Assembly (NCBI GenBank): GCA_018340805.1
Contig: JACMZG010001908.1
Location: forward strand, 37,443,558 to 37,507,557
Direction of reading: 5' to 3'
Length of the DNA stretch: 64,000 bases
From: Microvelia longipes
Lineage: Eukaryota > Arthropoda > Insecta > Hemiptera > Veliidae
Positions 49,536-59,974 of the stretch are shown here, in pieces. A program made the translations under genes and the position numbers. How positions within the stretch are numbered: position 1 is the stretch's first letter; each line of letters opens with the position of its first letter. A model generated the notes under the pieces. That model was not told the DNA's origin, searched no databases, and was given only the letters and a program-made list of their open reading frames with translations.

Positions 49536-49790
49536 ATTTTTAATTGATACGACATGATTTTTTTATGGTATTTAATGATTTTTAATTGATACGACATGAT
49601 TTTTTTTATGGTATTTAATAATTTTTAATTGATATGACATAATATTTGTATGATATTTAATGATTTTTAATTAATATGGCATGTTTTTTATGGTATTTCA
49701 TGATTTTTAATTGATACGACATGATTTTTTTATGGTATTTAATGATTTTAATTGATACGACATGATTTTTTATGGTATTTAATGATTTTT
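49536..49790. repeat. 42-bp minisatellite, six units
   Basis: Six units of TTTTTAATTGATACGACATG followed by ATTTTTTTATGGTATTTAAT, with small differences in T-run length and a diverged third and fourth unit. Confidence 0.9.
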
Positions 49791-51462
49791 TAAGGCTCTT
49801 TCATCTATATCTCTTTATGGAAGGGGAAGTATTGAAATTGATAAAATTGTGAACTCACATCTTCAGCACATGATGACGTTTTAAATTTTGCTTTGTTACT
49901 TTTTGATGATTATTCTTTTTGCCAATTTCATTATTATTATGATTATTTTCATTATTTTAATTAACTCTTATGAAGTTCTAAAGCAGAACTTATTTAACTT
50001 ACTGATTTTAAGGGGGATCAGTACAACTAACGAATTAGCCACTAATGCTATGGAATTATCTCTTTGACACTTTTCTCGCTCTCCAAAGTTTCGCCAAATA
50101 CTGATTCAAGGAAATAATCCCATTTCATTAATATACCAGTTTCGTGGCAAAAAATGTCTTAGAGTTAAAACAATTTCCAGCCCACATACAACTTTATAAT
50201 GATACAAATACATCTGTCATGCATAAACCACCATCATCGTTCCAAGTATTCGTAATTTCCTTCCTTTATATTTTTCGAATAAGTCACATACTAATTTCAA
50301 AAAGAAATTCAATTTATCTTTTATTATAAGACAGAAAATAACATATTGAAAAAATAATAATTTACTGAAGATTCACGGATATGGAAAAAATATAATTATA
50401 CATAAAGAAAAAAATCTATTACTCGCATTACGCACGATCTAACAGAAAAATAAATTAGATCTAAAAATAAAAAAAAAAACGGAATTCCATCTCGAAATTG
50501 TTTTCTTTTTTTTACATTTTGTAAAATTATGAATACATTTTAGAACTTAAAATTATTAAAGGTTGAAAAAAGAAGTTTTAAAAATATAATTTTTCCATCG
50601 TTCTGAATAAAATAACCTTTCACGACCAGGGAGGTCTTACATGTAAAGGAAAACAGTAATAGAGCGAAAATAAATAAGAAATATTACTATTCTTTCTTAG
50701 AATGATATTATAATAAATCAAGATTAAAATTACTTCGAAAGGTAATTCCGAAAAATAAATACTCTTAATATATTGAGACAGGTTATCGCGGAAATAATAC
50801 CTTATTTAAAATAAGTATTAATACCTATATAGGTATTGAGACTTAAATTTTATGTGATCAATGACATAGCAGTAAAGATCAATACACTACATATTTATGA
50901 ATGTGTCAGGTTTAGTGAGGAAACATTTTAAATTTACGGTCTCTTAAATGTGCAACCACATGCAACAGGTGGGAGAAACAAGTCTTGGCGACTACAGCTT
51001 GAACTTTTGAACGGTTACCAAATGATACCAAATTAGCATTGTAATCAAGTTTTACTGGTTTACCGTACTTTATCTGTGAAAGGTACTTTTTATAATAAAT
51101 ATTAATTTTGTATCCCTAAAAGCAACATTTATGACAAGAATGCCAAAATTGTAAAAAAACCAAGTATGCAAAACTTGAGATATGAGCTTCTTTCAAAGAG
51201 AATCATTCTTAATTTTTGCCACGAGAAAGAAGAACTTAATTCTCTAGTTGCAACTGATAGCTTACCAAACACTATCAAACGTTTCAACTGTAAATTTATA
51301 GTTTCAAACCCTTTTTTAAGTAAAGAAAGCGGCATCAGTGGGAATAATAAAACAAAAACGCTAAAAACACCAACCTAGTCGTTCTATAAGTACAAGTCTT
51401 CGTTCCGTTATTTGTATGAAGAAGTTATTCTTATTAATATTTTAAAGCTTTTTTTTATTTTT

Positions 51463-52045
51463 CCTCATTTATACAAGAGGTATATAGGAAAAGTATTGAT
51501 TCGGAACCAAGATTTTACCTAGCATTTTAAGACAATCTGAGTGATTTTCACAAATGTCTCTGTCTCCATGTGTGTGTGTGTATGTGCATGTGGGGATGCG
51601 TGCATGTTTGATCATAGTAGCTCCTAGTTTATTTACACACTATGCCTCAATATGCAATATTCAGGCCTAGTTGTGCTATCGGGAAAATAAATTCGTATAA
51701 CACAATTAACCGGCAATAATGACTCGGCAAAAAATTAATAAAATACGAAAAAATGTTTAAATTAATTTGAAATTTAGCACACATTGGGATCAAATATGCA
51801 AATTTTATCTCATTATCTGAATAAGTTTATTTTTTAAAGGCAAGTGTCTATATGGATGACCGCTAGAAATAAAATAAATGTATTTACGGTATGATAACGA
51901 GCGAAGTGGCCCCATAGACGTGTTGCTGAATACATTTGGCCATCTATGTATTCAGAGAACGATCGAAGCAGTCCTAAATAGTTAAGATGAGCTTAGCGAA
52001 TTTCATGTGGCGAGGAAAAGTTCCGAGGTACCCAATTTTCGAGAT
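51463..52045 (+). repeat. Family A interspersed repeat, copy 9 (full length, uninterrupted)
   Basis: The best uninterrupted copy, about 580 bp. The terminal hairpin is TTTTTCCTCATTTATAC / GTATATAGGAAAAGTATTG (51463-51503), followed by a (GT)n tract and CATAGTAGCTCCTAGTTTAT, GTTGTGCTATCGGGAAAAT, CCGGCAATAATGACTCGGC, TTTAGCACACATTGGGATCA and GGATGACCGCTAGAAATAAA. It ends with three motif versions (51894, 51957, 51985) and GAGGTACCCAATTTTCGAG. Confidence 0.82.
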
Positions 52046-53180
52046 AAGTATTGAGATTTAATATTACATTTAGAAAACTCCTCTTATGTACAGTGTACAG
52101 GAATTCCCGCAGGAGAGAAGATAATAAAGTGTTTAGACCTCTCAAGCAGACTCAGATTGAGACAAATTATACTAATTTTTGTATTTATTGATAAGATATA
52201 ACAAACAATAAACACTATTTTAAAGAGTTACGTTACATTGGGAAGTTGCAATATTATGTGCCACATATCATCAATAAGTACAATAGATGTATTAGCTTAC
52301 CAATTTTTTAGTTAGATTAATTTTAAATGTTATTAAGAATATGATGTTTAACAAAGGAGCGTAATTAATAATATAAAACAATTCATACAAATAAAGTAAC
52401 TGATTAAAAATCAAATTTATCTTCTTTTTGGATGAATTTCTACTTATTTTTACTCTATTGTGATAAAACATATGAGAATATAAGAAAAAAGGGAGTTTAA
52501 AGAAGAAAAGGAAGCATACTAGACTTCTTTACCCCACGCGATCAATAATGATTAAACACGTCTTAATTGAATTCTAACTCAAGAACAAGAAGGAGGGAAC
52601 GACATCTTAAAAGGAATTGTTTGAATTAAATTCGAAGCTATGTTTTATACGGAGCCTGTTCTCTTTCTCACTCTTCGCTCGCTCTCACTCTCAAACATCT
52701 AATTCGAATAAAACTAAATTAGAGATTTAAACTTGATTTTCAAACTTCCCCTTTTATTTCCATCTTATTTTTTAACTAAATTTAAAAGTTGGGAAACAAA
52801 ACTTTTTAACAATTTGTTTTCAAGTGTGTTGTGAATTGCTGTAAAACAGACTACAACAATTATTCTTTGGACAATTTTTCGTAATAAGGTACTGGTGATA
52901 TTAATAATATCACCATAATATCCATTTTAAGCACAAATAAGCTACAGCATAAACTCTACACAATGTGGATTAACAATAGGACTGGCCTCTTGGACGGTGG
53001 GTCACGTTTGTTGATGTGAACACTTGCCTCAAGTAGAATCGTTAATCTGAATATGATCGATTTCAGTTGCAGCCGACGTCACTACAAAACTTATTTTTTA
53101 TAGTTCTAATAGATTAACAATACTATCGTGCCGGAAATAAAGCTACCTTAATATATACATACATGCAAACACTAACACTA

Positions 53181-53217
<37 letters not shown>

Positions 53218-53244
53218 ATATATAATATATATATATATATATTA

Positions 53245-53282
<38 letters not shown>

Positions 53283-54257
53283 ATATATATATATGAAATC
53301 ATGAGGCCAAGAGGAATCGCTTAATTGTCTAGTCAACAAACAAGTTTTTGAGAAGTTTTAAATAATTGAAATTTTATTATTAAATCTATTTTATTTTGGT
53401 TATCTTTTAGTAAAATTATTCCACATTCACTACATGTAAATCATCGCCAAACCAATCAAACATTATGATTTTTGGATACGATGTAGTCAAATACAGTACA
53501 GGTTATTGCCCTAAATTACAGTGAAATTAAAACTATTTAAAACTTTCGTTGACTAGACTAATAAGCGTAAATTGTGTTCGCGAAAACGATTCGCAATCGG
53601 AAATTCGCAAGGACGATTAAAACATTATTTCAAAGGTATAGTAACAATAACATAGAACTCTTACAAGTATGTTGCAGAAAGAAATTTTTTTGGAAGAATA
53701 AATATTTGTAATTAACTAAAAGTATATGAAGAGAAGTCCATCTCATCCCAAAAAGTTGTTTTTAATCCGAAAAATATTAGTAATATCCAAGCGATTAGAC
53801 AGTGGATAAGGAAGGGGGAAGTAGGAAATAAAAACTTAGATAAGTACTCAGATACTGATAAAAGGGTACAGATTTTAACTAAACACGAAGTTAAAGGGCG
53901 TGTCCAGGGGTTTTTCATAATTATATTCCCTACGAAAAAACTAAGTTGTTTTTCATTCATATTAGAAAAAGTCTTATCTATAAACAAGGAGCGGGGGCAG
54001 CGTGATTCTCTACGATCTATCTACAATGTAAACTTTCATAATATTAAAAGTGTTTTAAGGTGAAAGAGTCAAGATTAAAGAAGCTATAAATAAAAGTAAA
54101 ACAGAAAAAGATTAATTACAATTATGATACCGTCAAAAAACAAAGATAAAGGAATTATGATAAGAATAGTACGATAATGTGGGGTTTATTAAAAATAAAA
54201 ATTCTCAAGTATAGAGTAGTATTTTCTACAATTCCTATTGTAGAAAAAAATAATTCA
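52046..54257. other. AT-rich stretch before the BEL/Pao element
   Basis: A moderately GC-richer patch at 52970-53110 and the microsatellite 53180-53294. The minus-strand 91-codon frame at 53712-53987 is not recognised. Confidence 0.45.
53180..53294. repeat. (AC)n(AT)n microsatellite
   Basis: (AC)10 followed by about 95 bp of AT units with several slips. Confidence 0.93.
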
Positions 54258-54262
54258 ATTGC
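54258..54262. repeat. Target site duplication, left copy (ATTGC)
   Basis: ATTGC lies immediately before the 5' LTR, and the same five bases follow the 3' LTR at 60970-60974. Five bases is a usual duplication length for BEL/Pao integrases. The match fixes the element ends exactly. Confidence 0.93.
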
Positions 54263-54670
54263 TGTTGGCGCCAATGTTTACATTTCGCGCTGTTTCCTTT
54301 TTTTTCCTATAGGACCCGCCAATCATACTGGAGAGGGCGGAGTTTCCCCGTTAGAACACGCGTGGTGCGTGGTTTTCTAGTTAGTTGCTTCCGTGACCCT
54401 TGTCAAGCAGACTGTGTAATATGTTTTTCTTCTCGCCCACCGGCATTTACTTTCGTCTATTTTAATGAAGTTTTTTATAATTTTTTACCGAAATTTTGTT
54501 ACCAAAATACCGTTGAACTCGTGTGCAATTTACGGGCAGTGCGAACAGGAAATCAGGAGCAGAGGGCCCTCTCAGCGCATCACGAACGCCATTTTCGGTA
54601 AGCGAAATTTTCGTTTAATTTATCTATTGAACCACCTCCTTAATACGAGCTACCCGAAGTGGCTCGTACA
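54263..54670 (+). repeat. 5' LTR of BEL/Pao element
   Basis: 408 bp, starting TGTTGGCGCCAATG and ending GGCTCGTACA, with TG...CA termini. It matches 60567-60969 throughout except for a 1-bp indel in a T/C run near 54310, a 2-bp indel (GAGAGGG versus GAGGG), a 2-bp indel in a TTTTTCTTC run near 54425, and one C/T difference in TCAGCGCATC. It should carry the promoter and polyadenylation signal of the element. I could not pick out a convincing TATA box or AATAAA inside it. Confidence 0.96.
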
Positions 54671-54677
54671 TAATTGT

Positions 54678-54695
54678 TGGTCATTTCGAACCGGA
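54678..54695 (+). other. Candidate tRNA primer binding site
   Basis: TGGTCATTTCGAACCGGA begins 7 bases after the 5' LTR. TGG complements the CCA end of a tRNA, and this is the expected place for the minus-strand primer site. I could not match the rest to a tRNA that I am sure of, so the primer identity is open. Confidence 0.5.
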
Positions 54696-55289
54696 TATCT
54701 CAAATATACAGTCCGAAAAACATTTTTCTAAAAGATTAATTTATGATTCGTTCATTTGTTCGTTATTTTAAAATTCGTTTATTCTGTAGGGAAATTTCCC
54801 GCACTCTGGAAAATATCCCTCTTGTGAGCTGCGTAGTAAGGATAGCTGTAGGGAGATTTTCTTATATTTTATATTTTTTAGGTTGGCAGCCCTACATACC
54901 TCGATACCCCACTACAATTTTTCCACGCTCTATTGTATTATCTAGAAATTCTTTGTATACACCGATAGATAACCTTCTGAACAGTTTTTCTTCGAATAAA
55001 TACTCAACTTTTCACAAAATAAACATAACGAAGTTTATGTGAAAAAATAAAACGATTTTTTCTACGATTACTCCTGATTCACTGGATTTTTTGTTCAACA
55101 TAAGAGTCACATATTCTTGTTCAGCGTTTCGCCAGCTTTCATTAGAGACCTCACAAGGCATATAAGTTATTTTTAATTTTTTTTTAAGTTATTTTTCCCA
55201 GATAAACAATTATTTTTTTATCATTTTATAGGTGGTAACCTTAATTTTATTGTTTTATTTTTCTTGTGAGTATCGTGTTGGCATATATC
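54696..55289 (+). other. 5' untranslated leader of the BEL/Pao element
   Basis: About 590 bp between the primer site and the first gag ATG. Short open frames are present (for example 54743-55042) but have no family resemblance. A leader of this kind would carry packaging and translation signals. No specific motif is recognised. Confidence 0.6.
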
Positions 55290-56168
55290 ATGGACAGCGA
55301 TACCATTAAGGCGTTAAATATTAAAGTAGCGAAACGTAGTAAGTTGTTTGCCAGATTGCAAACCACTTACGATTACTCTAAGACGGCAACTGCCGACAAT
55401 ATCATGGCGTTTAAGCCTCGATATGAGCGAATTAGTGAAATCGAAAATGAATTCGAAACTGTTCAGGACGAAATAATTGAACTTAATAATGAATTAACTG
55501 ATTCCAGTCATGTTATAGAAGTGAATCAAGTTCAAGTAGCGTTTGACGACATGGCCTATGAAGCAAGGGGTAAGTACCTCAGCCTTGTTCAAAGCACTCC
55601 TGCTCAGCAAACAGTCTCTGCTGAACCAGTCAAGTTAACTCATCATCTTCCTAGGATTGACATACCATATTTTTCAGGTAATATTTCTGAATGGAATAAT
55701 TTTTATTCACTGTACAACTCTATGGTTCATGGAAATCTGTCCTTAACGGACTCTGAAAAGTTTCATTATTTGAAAACTCACTTAAGAGAGCCTGCTCTCT
55801 CCATTATTTCAAATTTTCCGTTGTCTGATGCTAACTATAGTTTAGCTTATGATGCTCTCAAGCGAAGGTATCAAGACAAAAGACGTCTTGCCTCTCATTA
55901 TGTTCAAGAAATTAGAAATTTTTCTCCTTTAACCACTCCCACTTACTCAAATCTTCAAAAGTATTTGATTGTTCATGCTAATGCGGTTAATGCTCTGAAA
56001 GCATTGGATATTCCTGATTTAATGGATTTTATTTTGTTTCAGTTATCTCTTTCTAACTTAGACGCTGGCACCAGGAAGCGTTTTGAAGGCACCCAGTCTG
56101 CTAACAGCATACCGACTTATCAACAGCTGATCGATTATGTATCAATGAAAGTAGGACTCTCGAATTAA
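55290..56168 (+). CDS. gag: BEL/Pao Gag (DUF1759-type), 292 aa, truncated by frame break
   Basis: Structural polyprotein that would form the element's intracellular particle. I chose the ATG at 55290 (MDSDTIKALNI...); the open frame runs 8 codons further upstream only through a non-ATG codon. The N-terminal third is charged and likely helical (about residues 10-80). Residues about 120-195 carry the DUF1759 signature: LPRIDIPYFSG, then W-x-x-F-Y-x-x-Y, then EKFHYLKTHL-EPA, then A-Y-x-x-L-x-x-R-Y. The frame stops at 56166-56168 just after LIDYVSMKVGL. The zinc knuckles that normally end Gag are found in the next frame (see 56180-58444), so a break of one base lies near 56150-56161. BEL/Pao elements usually have one continuous gag-pol frame. 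No slippery heptamer is visible, so a programmed shift is unlikely. Domain identity is certain; the 3' end is not the natural one. Confidence 0.9.
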   Translation: MDSDTIKALNIKVAKRSKLFARLQTTYDYSKTATADNIMAFKPRYERISEIENEFETVQDEIIELNNELTDSSHVIEVNQVQVAFDDMAYEARGKYLSLVQSTPAQQTVSAEPVKLTHHLPRIDIPYFSGNISEWNNFYSLYNSMVHGNLSLTDSEKFHYLKTHLREPALSIISNFPLSDANYSLAYDALKRRYQDKRRLASHYVQEIRNFSPLTTPTYSNLQKYLIVHANAVNALKALDIPDLMDFILFQLSLSNLDAGTRKRFEGTQSANSIPTYQQLIDYVSMKVGLSN

Positions 56169-56179
56169 CTTCAACTGAG

Positions 56180-58444
56180 TTGAAAACATCTGGTAATAGA
56201 ATGGATAAGCCCGTAAATACTAAACGTAGTACATTACTTACTAATACAGCTTCTAATGCTGTTTCCCCCTCTCTTCAAAAATCAAAAGGGAAGTGTGCTG
56301 TATGTCAGGCGAGTACACATACTATCTATGGATGTCCTGACTTTCTTAAATATGATATCAACAAGCGCTATCAAACCATAAGAACTCTAAAAAGATGTTT
56401 TGGATGCTTCGGCTCACATAACGTTGCTGATTGCGCTTCTAGTAATTCTTGTAAATTATGCAAGAGTAAATTTCACAATTCTCTGCTTCATAGAGATAAC
56501 TCTGCTGCTATGGCAGCTCCTGCTGTTCAGCCGCGTTCAGATAATGCTGCTAATAAATCTCAACAGAGTAAATCTGAGGGTCGTGCTGATCATGACTCAG
56601 ATGTTTTAGTGACCTTAGGTGCTTGTCAGGCCACGCCTACAACGCCCTCAACCAGTTGTTCTGTTCTTTTAGCGACTACAAAAGCCTTTATTAGAGACAT
56701 AAGTGGCTCTTACTCACTCATACGCGCTGTGGTAGATCCTGGATCCCAGATAACAGCCATATCTGCTCCTGTAGTCCAACGCTTAGGATTAAAACGTCAT
56801 AAATGTCCTATTCAAGTCTCTGGAATTTCAAACGCTAGGGCCAAGGTACAAGGCACAGTCAACTGTACCTTGATGTCTACTCATGATAGAAACAAAGTTT
56901 TTTCAACTCAAGCTATAGTATTAGATAAGATAGTTAGTGACTTACCTTCAACTGATATCTCACCTGAAGTATTTGCTCGATTTTCAGGCTTGCAGCTAGC
57001 TGACAAGGATTTTCATTCTCCAGGCAAAATTGATTTCCTTATTGGAGTTGATTTATACACTCAAATTCTCTCTGATGAACCTAATTCCTTCAAGAAAGGT
57101 TTTCCAGCTGCTGTCAACACAGCCTTCGGTTGGATCATCCTCGGACCTGTCCAGGAGTCATATGGACATCCCAACCAGGTTACTTCACTTCTTACGTCAT
57201 TAGATACCCTCGTTCAAAGATTTTGGGAAACTGAGGAGGTATCTAAGCCCCCTCCGGCCGATCCGGAAGACATCCTTTGTGAAGCCCACTTTGTCAAAAC
57301 ACACTATCGAGATTCTGAAGGTAGGTATGGGGTTTCTCTTCCTTTTAAACCTGATGCTTCCCCTATAGGCAACAACCGAGATGTTGTCTACAGATGCTAC
57401 GTTAACCTAGAGCGTAGGTTAGCTAAAACTCCTCAGCTTGAGGCTGAATATAATGATTTTTTACGGCAGTATTTCCAAATGGGACATATGTCTGTTGCTC
57501 AAACTCCTTCCTCTTACATAATTCCACATCATGCTGTGGTTACTAATAAGTTGCGTGTTGTTTTTCACGCCTCTTTCTCTGATTCATTAAGTCTCTCGCT
57601 TAACCAGCGGCTCATGGCTGGCCCTAAGCTTCAACAGGACCTACCCGCCATACTCATTTCTTTTCGTTTGCACCCAGTTGCTCTATGCGCTGATATACGC
57701 ATGATGTATCGTCAATTTTGGATTAACCCTGAAGATAGGTACTTGCAGCATATATTCTGGAGACCTGACCCAGGCTCACCTATCGTTGAGTATGAACTCA
57801 ATACTATTACCTATGGGGTGAAACCAAGTGCTTATCAAGCCCAACGTTGCCTTCGCCAGCTTGTGATGGATGAAGGTGACCGTTTTCCTTTAGCCTCTAA
57901 TGCTGTTCTCAAAAGTGGGTATGTCGATAATTTTGTTTGTGGGGCCTCGTCCATATCCGAAGCCCATGAACTTCGTAGAGAGTTAAGTGAGTTGTTACAC
58001 CTAGCAGGCCTAGAACTTAGAAAGTGGGCCAGCAACATTCCTGATGTACTTGATGGCATTCCTGAAGAACATCTTGAAGATTTTTTGTCCTTTTCCGATA
58101 ATGAGCAAGTCATTAAAATTCTAGGGCTTATGTGGGACCCGACCTCAGACAGCTTTCGATATCGTGTCCGTTCTTTTGAAGGCGAAGTCAGCAAAAGAAC
58201 CATTCTCTCGTATATTGCTCGGATCTTTGATCCTTTAGGACTTCTTGCCCCTGTTGTTTTTTGGGCTAAAGAGTTTTTACAAAAATTATGGAATGAACAT
58301 CTCGACTGGGACCAGTCCTTACCTCCTGAGCTTCAGGACCTCTGGCTTCAGAACGTTAAGCTATTTCCCGAGCTTGAAAATATCCGAATTCCACGTCACA
58401 TTTCAAGTTTTTTCCCACTCTCATTTAATTGTTGGTTTCAGTGA
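56180..58444 (+). CDS. pol: BEL/Pao zinc knuckles, protease, reverse transcriptase, A17 region
   Basis: An uninterrupted 754-codon segment with no ATG of its own at the start; it continues Gag in another frame. Numbering is from 56180. Three Cys/His knuckles: C39-C42-H47-C52, C73-C76-H80-C85 and C91-C94-H99-H104. Aspartic protease (DUF1758 type) with D186-P-G-S-Q; the usual form is D-S/T-G or D-Q-G. Reverse transcriptase: the first catalytic Asp is D505 in CADIRMMYRQFW, and the second motif, usually YVDD, reads Y581-V-D-N584 (57920-57931). The A17-like segment follows (RKWASN at about 614, then ILGLMWDP and IFDPLGLLAPVVFWAK). The natural frame is lost at the T6 run 58408-58413, after which this frame runs 10 codons to a stop. 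Family assignment is secure. The YVDN substitution and the non-canonical protease triad are discussed as findings. Confidence 0.93.
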   Translation: MKTSGNRMDKPVNTKRSTLLTNTASNAVSPSLQKSKGKCAVCQASTHTIYGCPDFLKYDINKRYQTIRTLKRCFGCFGSHNVADCASSNSCKLCKSKFHNSLLHRDNSAAMAAPAVQPRSDNAANKSQQSKSEGRADHDSDVLVTLGACQATPTTPSTSCSVLLATTKAFIRDISGSYSLIRAVVDPGSQITAISAPVVQRLGLKRHKCPIQVSGISNARAKVQGTVNCTLMSTHDRNKVFSTQAIVLDKIVSDLPSTDISPEVFARFSGLQLADKDFHSPGKIDFLIGVDLYTQILSDEPNSFKKGFPAAVNTAFGWIILGPVQESYGHPNQVTSLLTSLDTLVQRFWETEEVSKPPPADPEDILCEAHFVKTHYRDSEGRYGVSLPFKPDASPIGNNRDVVYRCYVNLERRLAKTPQLEAEYNDFLRQYFQMGHMSVAQTPSSYIIPHHAVVTNKLRVVFHASFSDSLSLSLNQRLMAGPKLQQDLPAILISFRLHPVALCADIRMMYRQFWINPEDRYLQHIFWRPDPGSPIVEYELNTITYGVKPSAYQAQRCLRQLVMDEGDRFPLASNAVLKSGYVDNFVCGASSISEAHELRRELSELLHLAGLELRKWASNIPDVLDGIPEEHLEDFLSFSDNEQVIKILGLMWDPTSDSFRYRVRSFEGEVSKRTILSYIARIFDPLGLLAPVVFWAKEFLQKLWNEHLDWDQSLPPELQDLWLQNVKLFPELENIRIPRHISSFFPLSFNCWFQ

Positions 58445-58604
58445 TGCCTCTGAGAAAGGATATGCAGCGGCAGTATATCTACGCAGTGATGGCGGCACAG
58501 GAGTTACTTGCTCCCTGTTGCAGGCTAAGTCTCGGGTTGCTCCCGTAAAGACGGTTAGCATCCCTCGCCTAGAGCTTTGTGGAGCCTCCTCCTTTCGAAT
58601 TTAG
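58414..58604 (+). pseudogene. pol: BEL/Pao RNase H-like segment, first part
   Basis: Continues the polyprotein after the T6 run in a frame shifted by +1. It reads SHSHLIVGFSDASEKGY (the first RNase H Asp lies in FSDASE), then LLQAKSRVAPVKTVSIPR and LELCGAS, the conserved tract before the RNase H core helix. It ends at TAG 58602-58604. The next part resumes one base out of frame near the CCTCCTCC stretch at about 58583-58593. Only a fragment; not separately translated. Confidence 0.85.
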
Positions 58605-58939
58605 TGGACTCAGTTCTACATACCTTTCCTTCTGAACATGGTGGTGTTCAGTTGTTTACAGACTCAAAGATTGTGCTTGCGTGGTTGCGCACACCTCCTC
58701 ATAAACTTAAGACTTATGTAGCTAACCGGGTATCTGAGATATCTCGTCTCACAGCACAGTGTTCTTGGTCTCATGTTCGGTCTGAGAACAATCCTGCGGA
58801 TCTGGCATCCCGTGGATGCAGTCCTGATCAAATCATTAATTACCCAGTGGTGGCAAGGGCCTACCTTTTTCTTGACCAGATCTCTTCCTGGACTACTGAC
58901 GTCACTTCTCCGAAATCGATCTTCAGCTACCTGAGTTAA
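58585..58939 (+). pseudogene. pol: BEL/Pao RNase H-like segment, second part
   Basis: Resumes as LLLSNLVDSVL, then LFTDSKIVLAWL (the second catalytic Asp is in TDS), then HVRSENNPADLASRG, the Asn-Pro-Ala-Asp tract found in BEL/Pao and related RNase H domains. The natural frame is lost somewhere between about 58880 and 58918, before the formal stop at 58937-58939. The next stretch reads on in a third frame. Confidence 0.83.
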
Positions 58940-59127
58940 AGGAAAGTCAACCGCATGTCTTAGCTACGAAAGTTGAGACTAACTCAATATATGATCTCAT
59001 CCCCTATTTCGCTGAATTAACGCAACTCAAGAGAATTTTTGCAATGGTGCAGCGCTTTATTCAGGCTTGTCGCAACCCTCCCGCAGAGAGGGATAAGCAA
59101 GAGTTAAGACTCACTCCCAAAACTTGA
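58918..59127 (+). pseudogene. pol: BEL/Pao RNase H-integrase linker segment
   Basis: In the third frame the sequence reads DLQLPELKESQPHV, then LIPYFAELTQLKRIFA and a basic helix (RFIQACRNPP). This matches the spacer that normally precedes the integrase zinc domain in this superfamily. It ends at TGA 59125-59127, immediately after an A4 run (59119-59122) where the frame shifts again. It contains no ATG-started frame of its own. Confidence 0.75.
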
Positions 59128-59837
59128 AAGATGGTACTGCATTAGCTGTTCGTGTTACGCAGATCGTACACTTCGCTGACTTAATAAAGGATCTCAAAAC
59201 TAACAAAAATGTAAAGCCGGCTCTTCGTCCCCTGTCTCCTTTCCTAGATGAGGAGGGTCTGATCAGGGTGGGCGGAAGACTACGCCATTCAAATTTAAGC
59301 TATAGTCAAAAGTACCCGCTTCTCCTTCCCAAAGATTGTCATCTTTCCAAACTAATATGCGACTATTACCATCTTCTTACTCGTCATTCAGGTCCTCGCG
59401 TTGTACAGGCCCTAATCCAAATGGAGTTTTGGATCATTTCTTTGAGGGGTTTACTTCGGCAGCGCATCAGATCCTGTCTTCATTGTTTCCGATTTACTAA
59501 TCGCCCTCTTCAGCCTCGAATGGGAGATTTGCCACCAAGTCGGGTTCGAGTTTCTTCTGCTTTTGCACAGGTCGGTACGGATTTTGCTGGACCTCTACCC
59601 ATCAAAGAGAGCACTCGCCGTTCTTCGTCCATAGGCAAGGCATACATTTGTGTTTTCGTTTGCATGGCAACGAAAGCTGCTCACCTCGAAGCTGTCTCAA
59701 GCCTATCTACTAAGGCATTTTTAGATGCATTCGATAGATTTGTTGCCCGGCGCGGTTATCCACTGAAGTATTTTCAGATTGCGGTAGGAACTTCGTTGGA
59801 GCCAACCGCTATCTCCAAGAATTTTATCAACTTATGA
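59124..59837 (+). pseudogene. pol: BEL/Pao integrase, zinc-binding domain and first catalytic Asp
   Basis: 237 codons, numbered from 59124. The HHCC zinc domain is H83, H88, C118 and C121. The core begins VGTDFAGPL with catalytic D153 (59580-59582), followed by YICVFVCMATKAAHLE. True homology ends at YPLKYF, at the T4 run 59771-59774. The last ~21 codons in this frame are out-of-frame translation. The second Asp is in the next segment. The integrase would join element cDNA to target DNA and leave the 5-bp duplication seen here. Confidence 0.88.
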
Positions 59838-59974
59838 CAAATGACAATGAAAAAATCTATGACCACATCACATCGCATTGTGTTAAATGGTCTTTCAACC
59901 CTGCTCTCGCTCCAAATTTTGGTGGGTTGTGGGAGGCAGTGGTGAAATCTACCAAAATTTGCTATACAAACTAA
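59774..59974 (+). pseudogene. pol: BEL/Pao integrase, second Asp and Glu of the D,D,E triad
   Basis: Reading from 59774 gives SDCGRNFVGANRYL with the second catalytic Asp at 59777-59779, then CVKWSFNPALAPNFGGLWEA with the catalytic Glu at 59933-59935 (51 residues between them). Both residues are therefore intact at DNA level; only the frame is broken. This frame reaches a stop at 59972-59974. Homology moves to another frame around the AAAATTT stretch 59954-59960. Confidence 0.87.

Larger units (their letters stand above)
47143..51462. other. AT-rich stretch with one minisatellite and one (TA)n tract
   Basis: 51129-51378 is open on both strands for about 70 codons without any recognised family. 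Otherwise only the listed repeats. Confidence 0.45.

Noticed and set aside
49536..49790. CRISPR-like array
   Set aside because: Units are contiguous 42-bp tandem repeats without unique spacers, in a eukaryotic genome.
54177..54731. Open frames across the 5' LTR
   Set aside because: They coincide with LTR sequence and recur in the 3' LTR (60339-60979); chance frames in a non-coding repeat.
56150..56180. Programmed frameshift between Gag and Pol
   Set aside because: No slippery heptamer or downstream structure visible, BEL/Pao usually uses one frame, and six similar breaks follow in pol.
57835..58203. 122-codon minus-strand frame inside pol
   Set aside because: Antisense shadow of the reverse transcriptase/A17 coding region; no independent domain.
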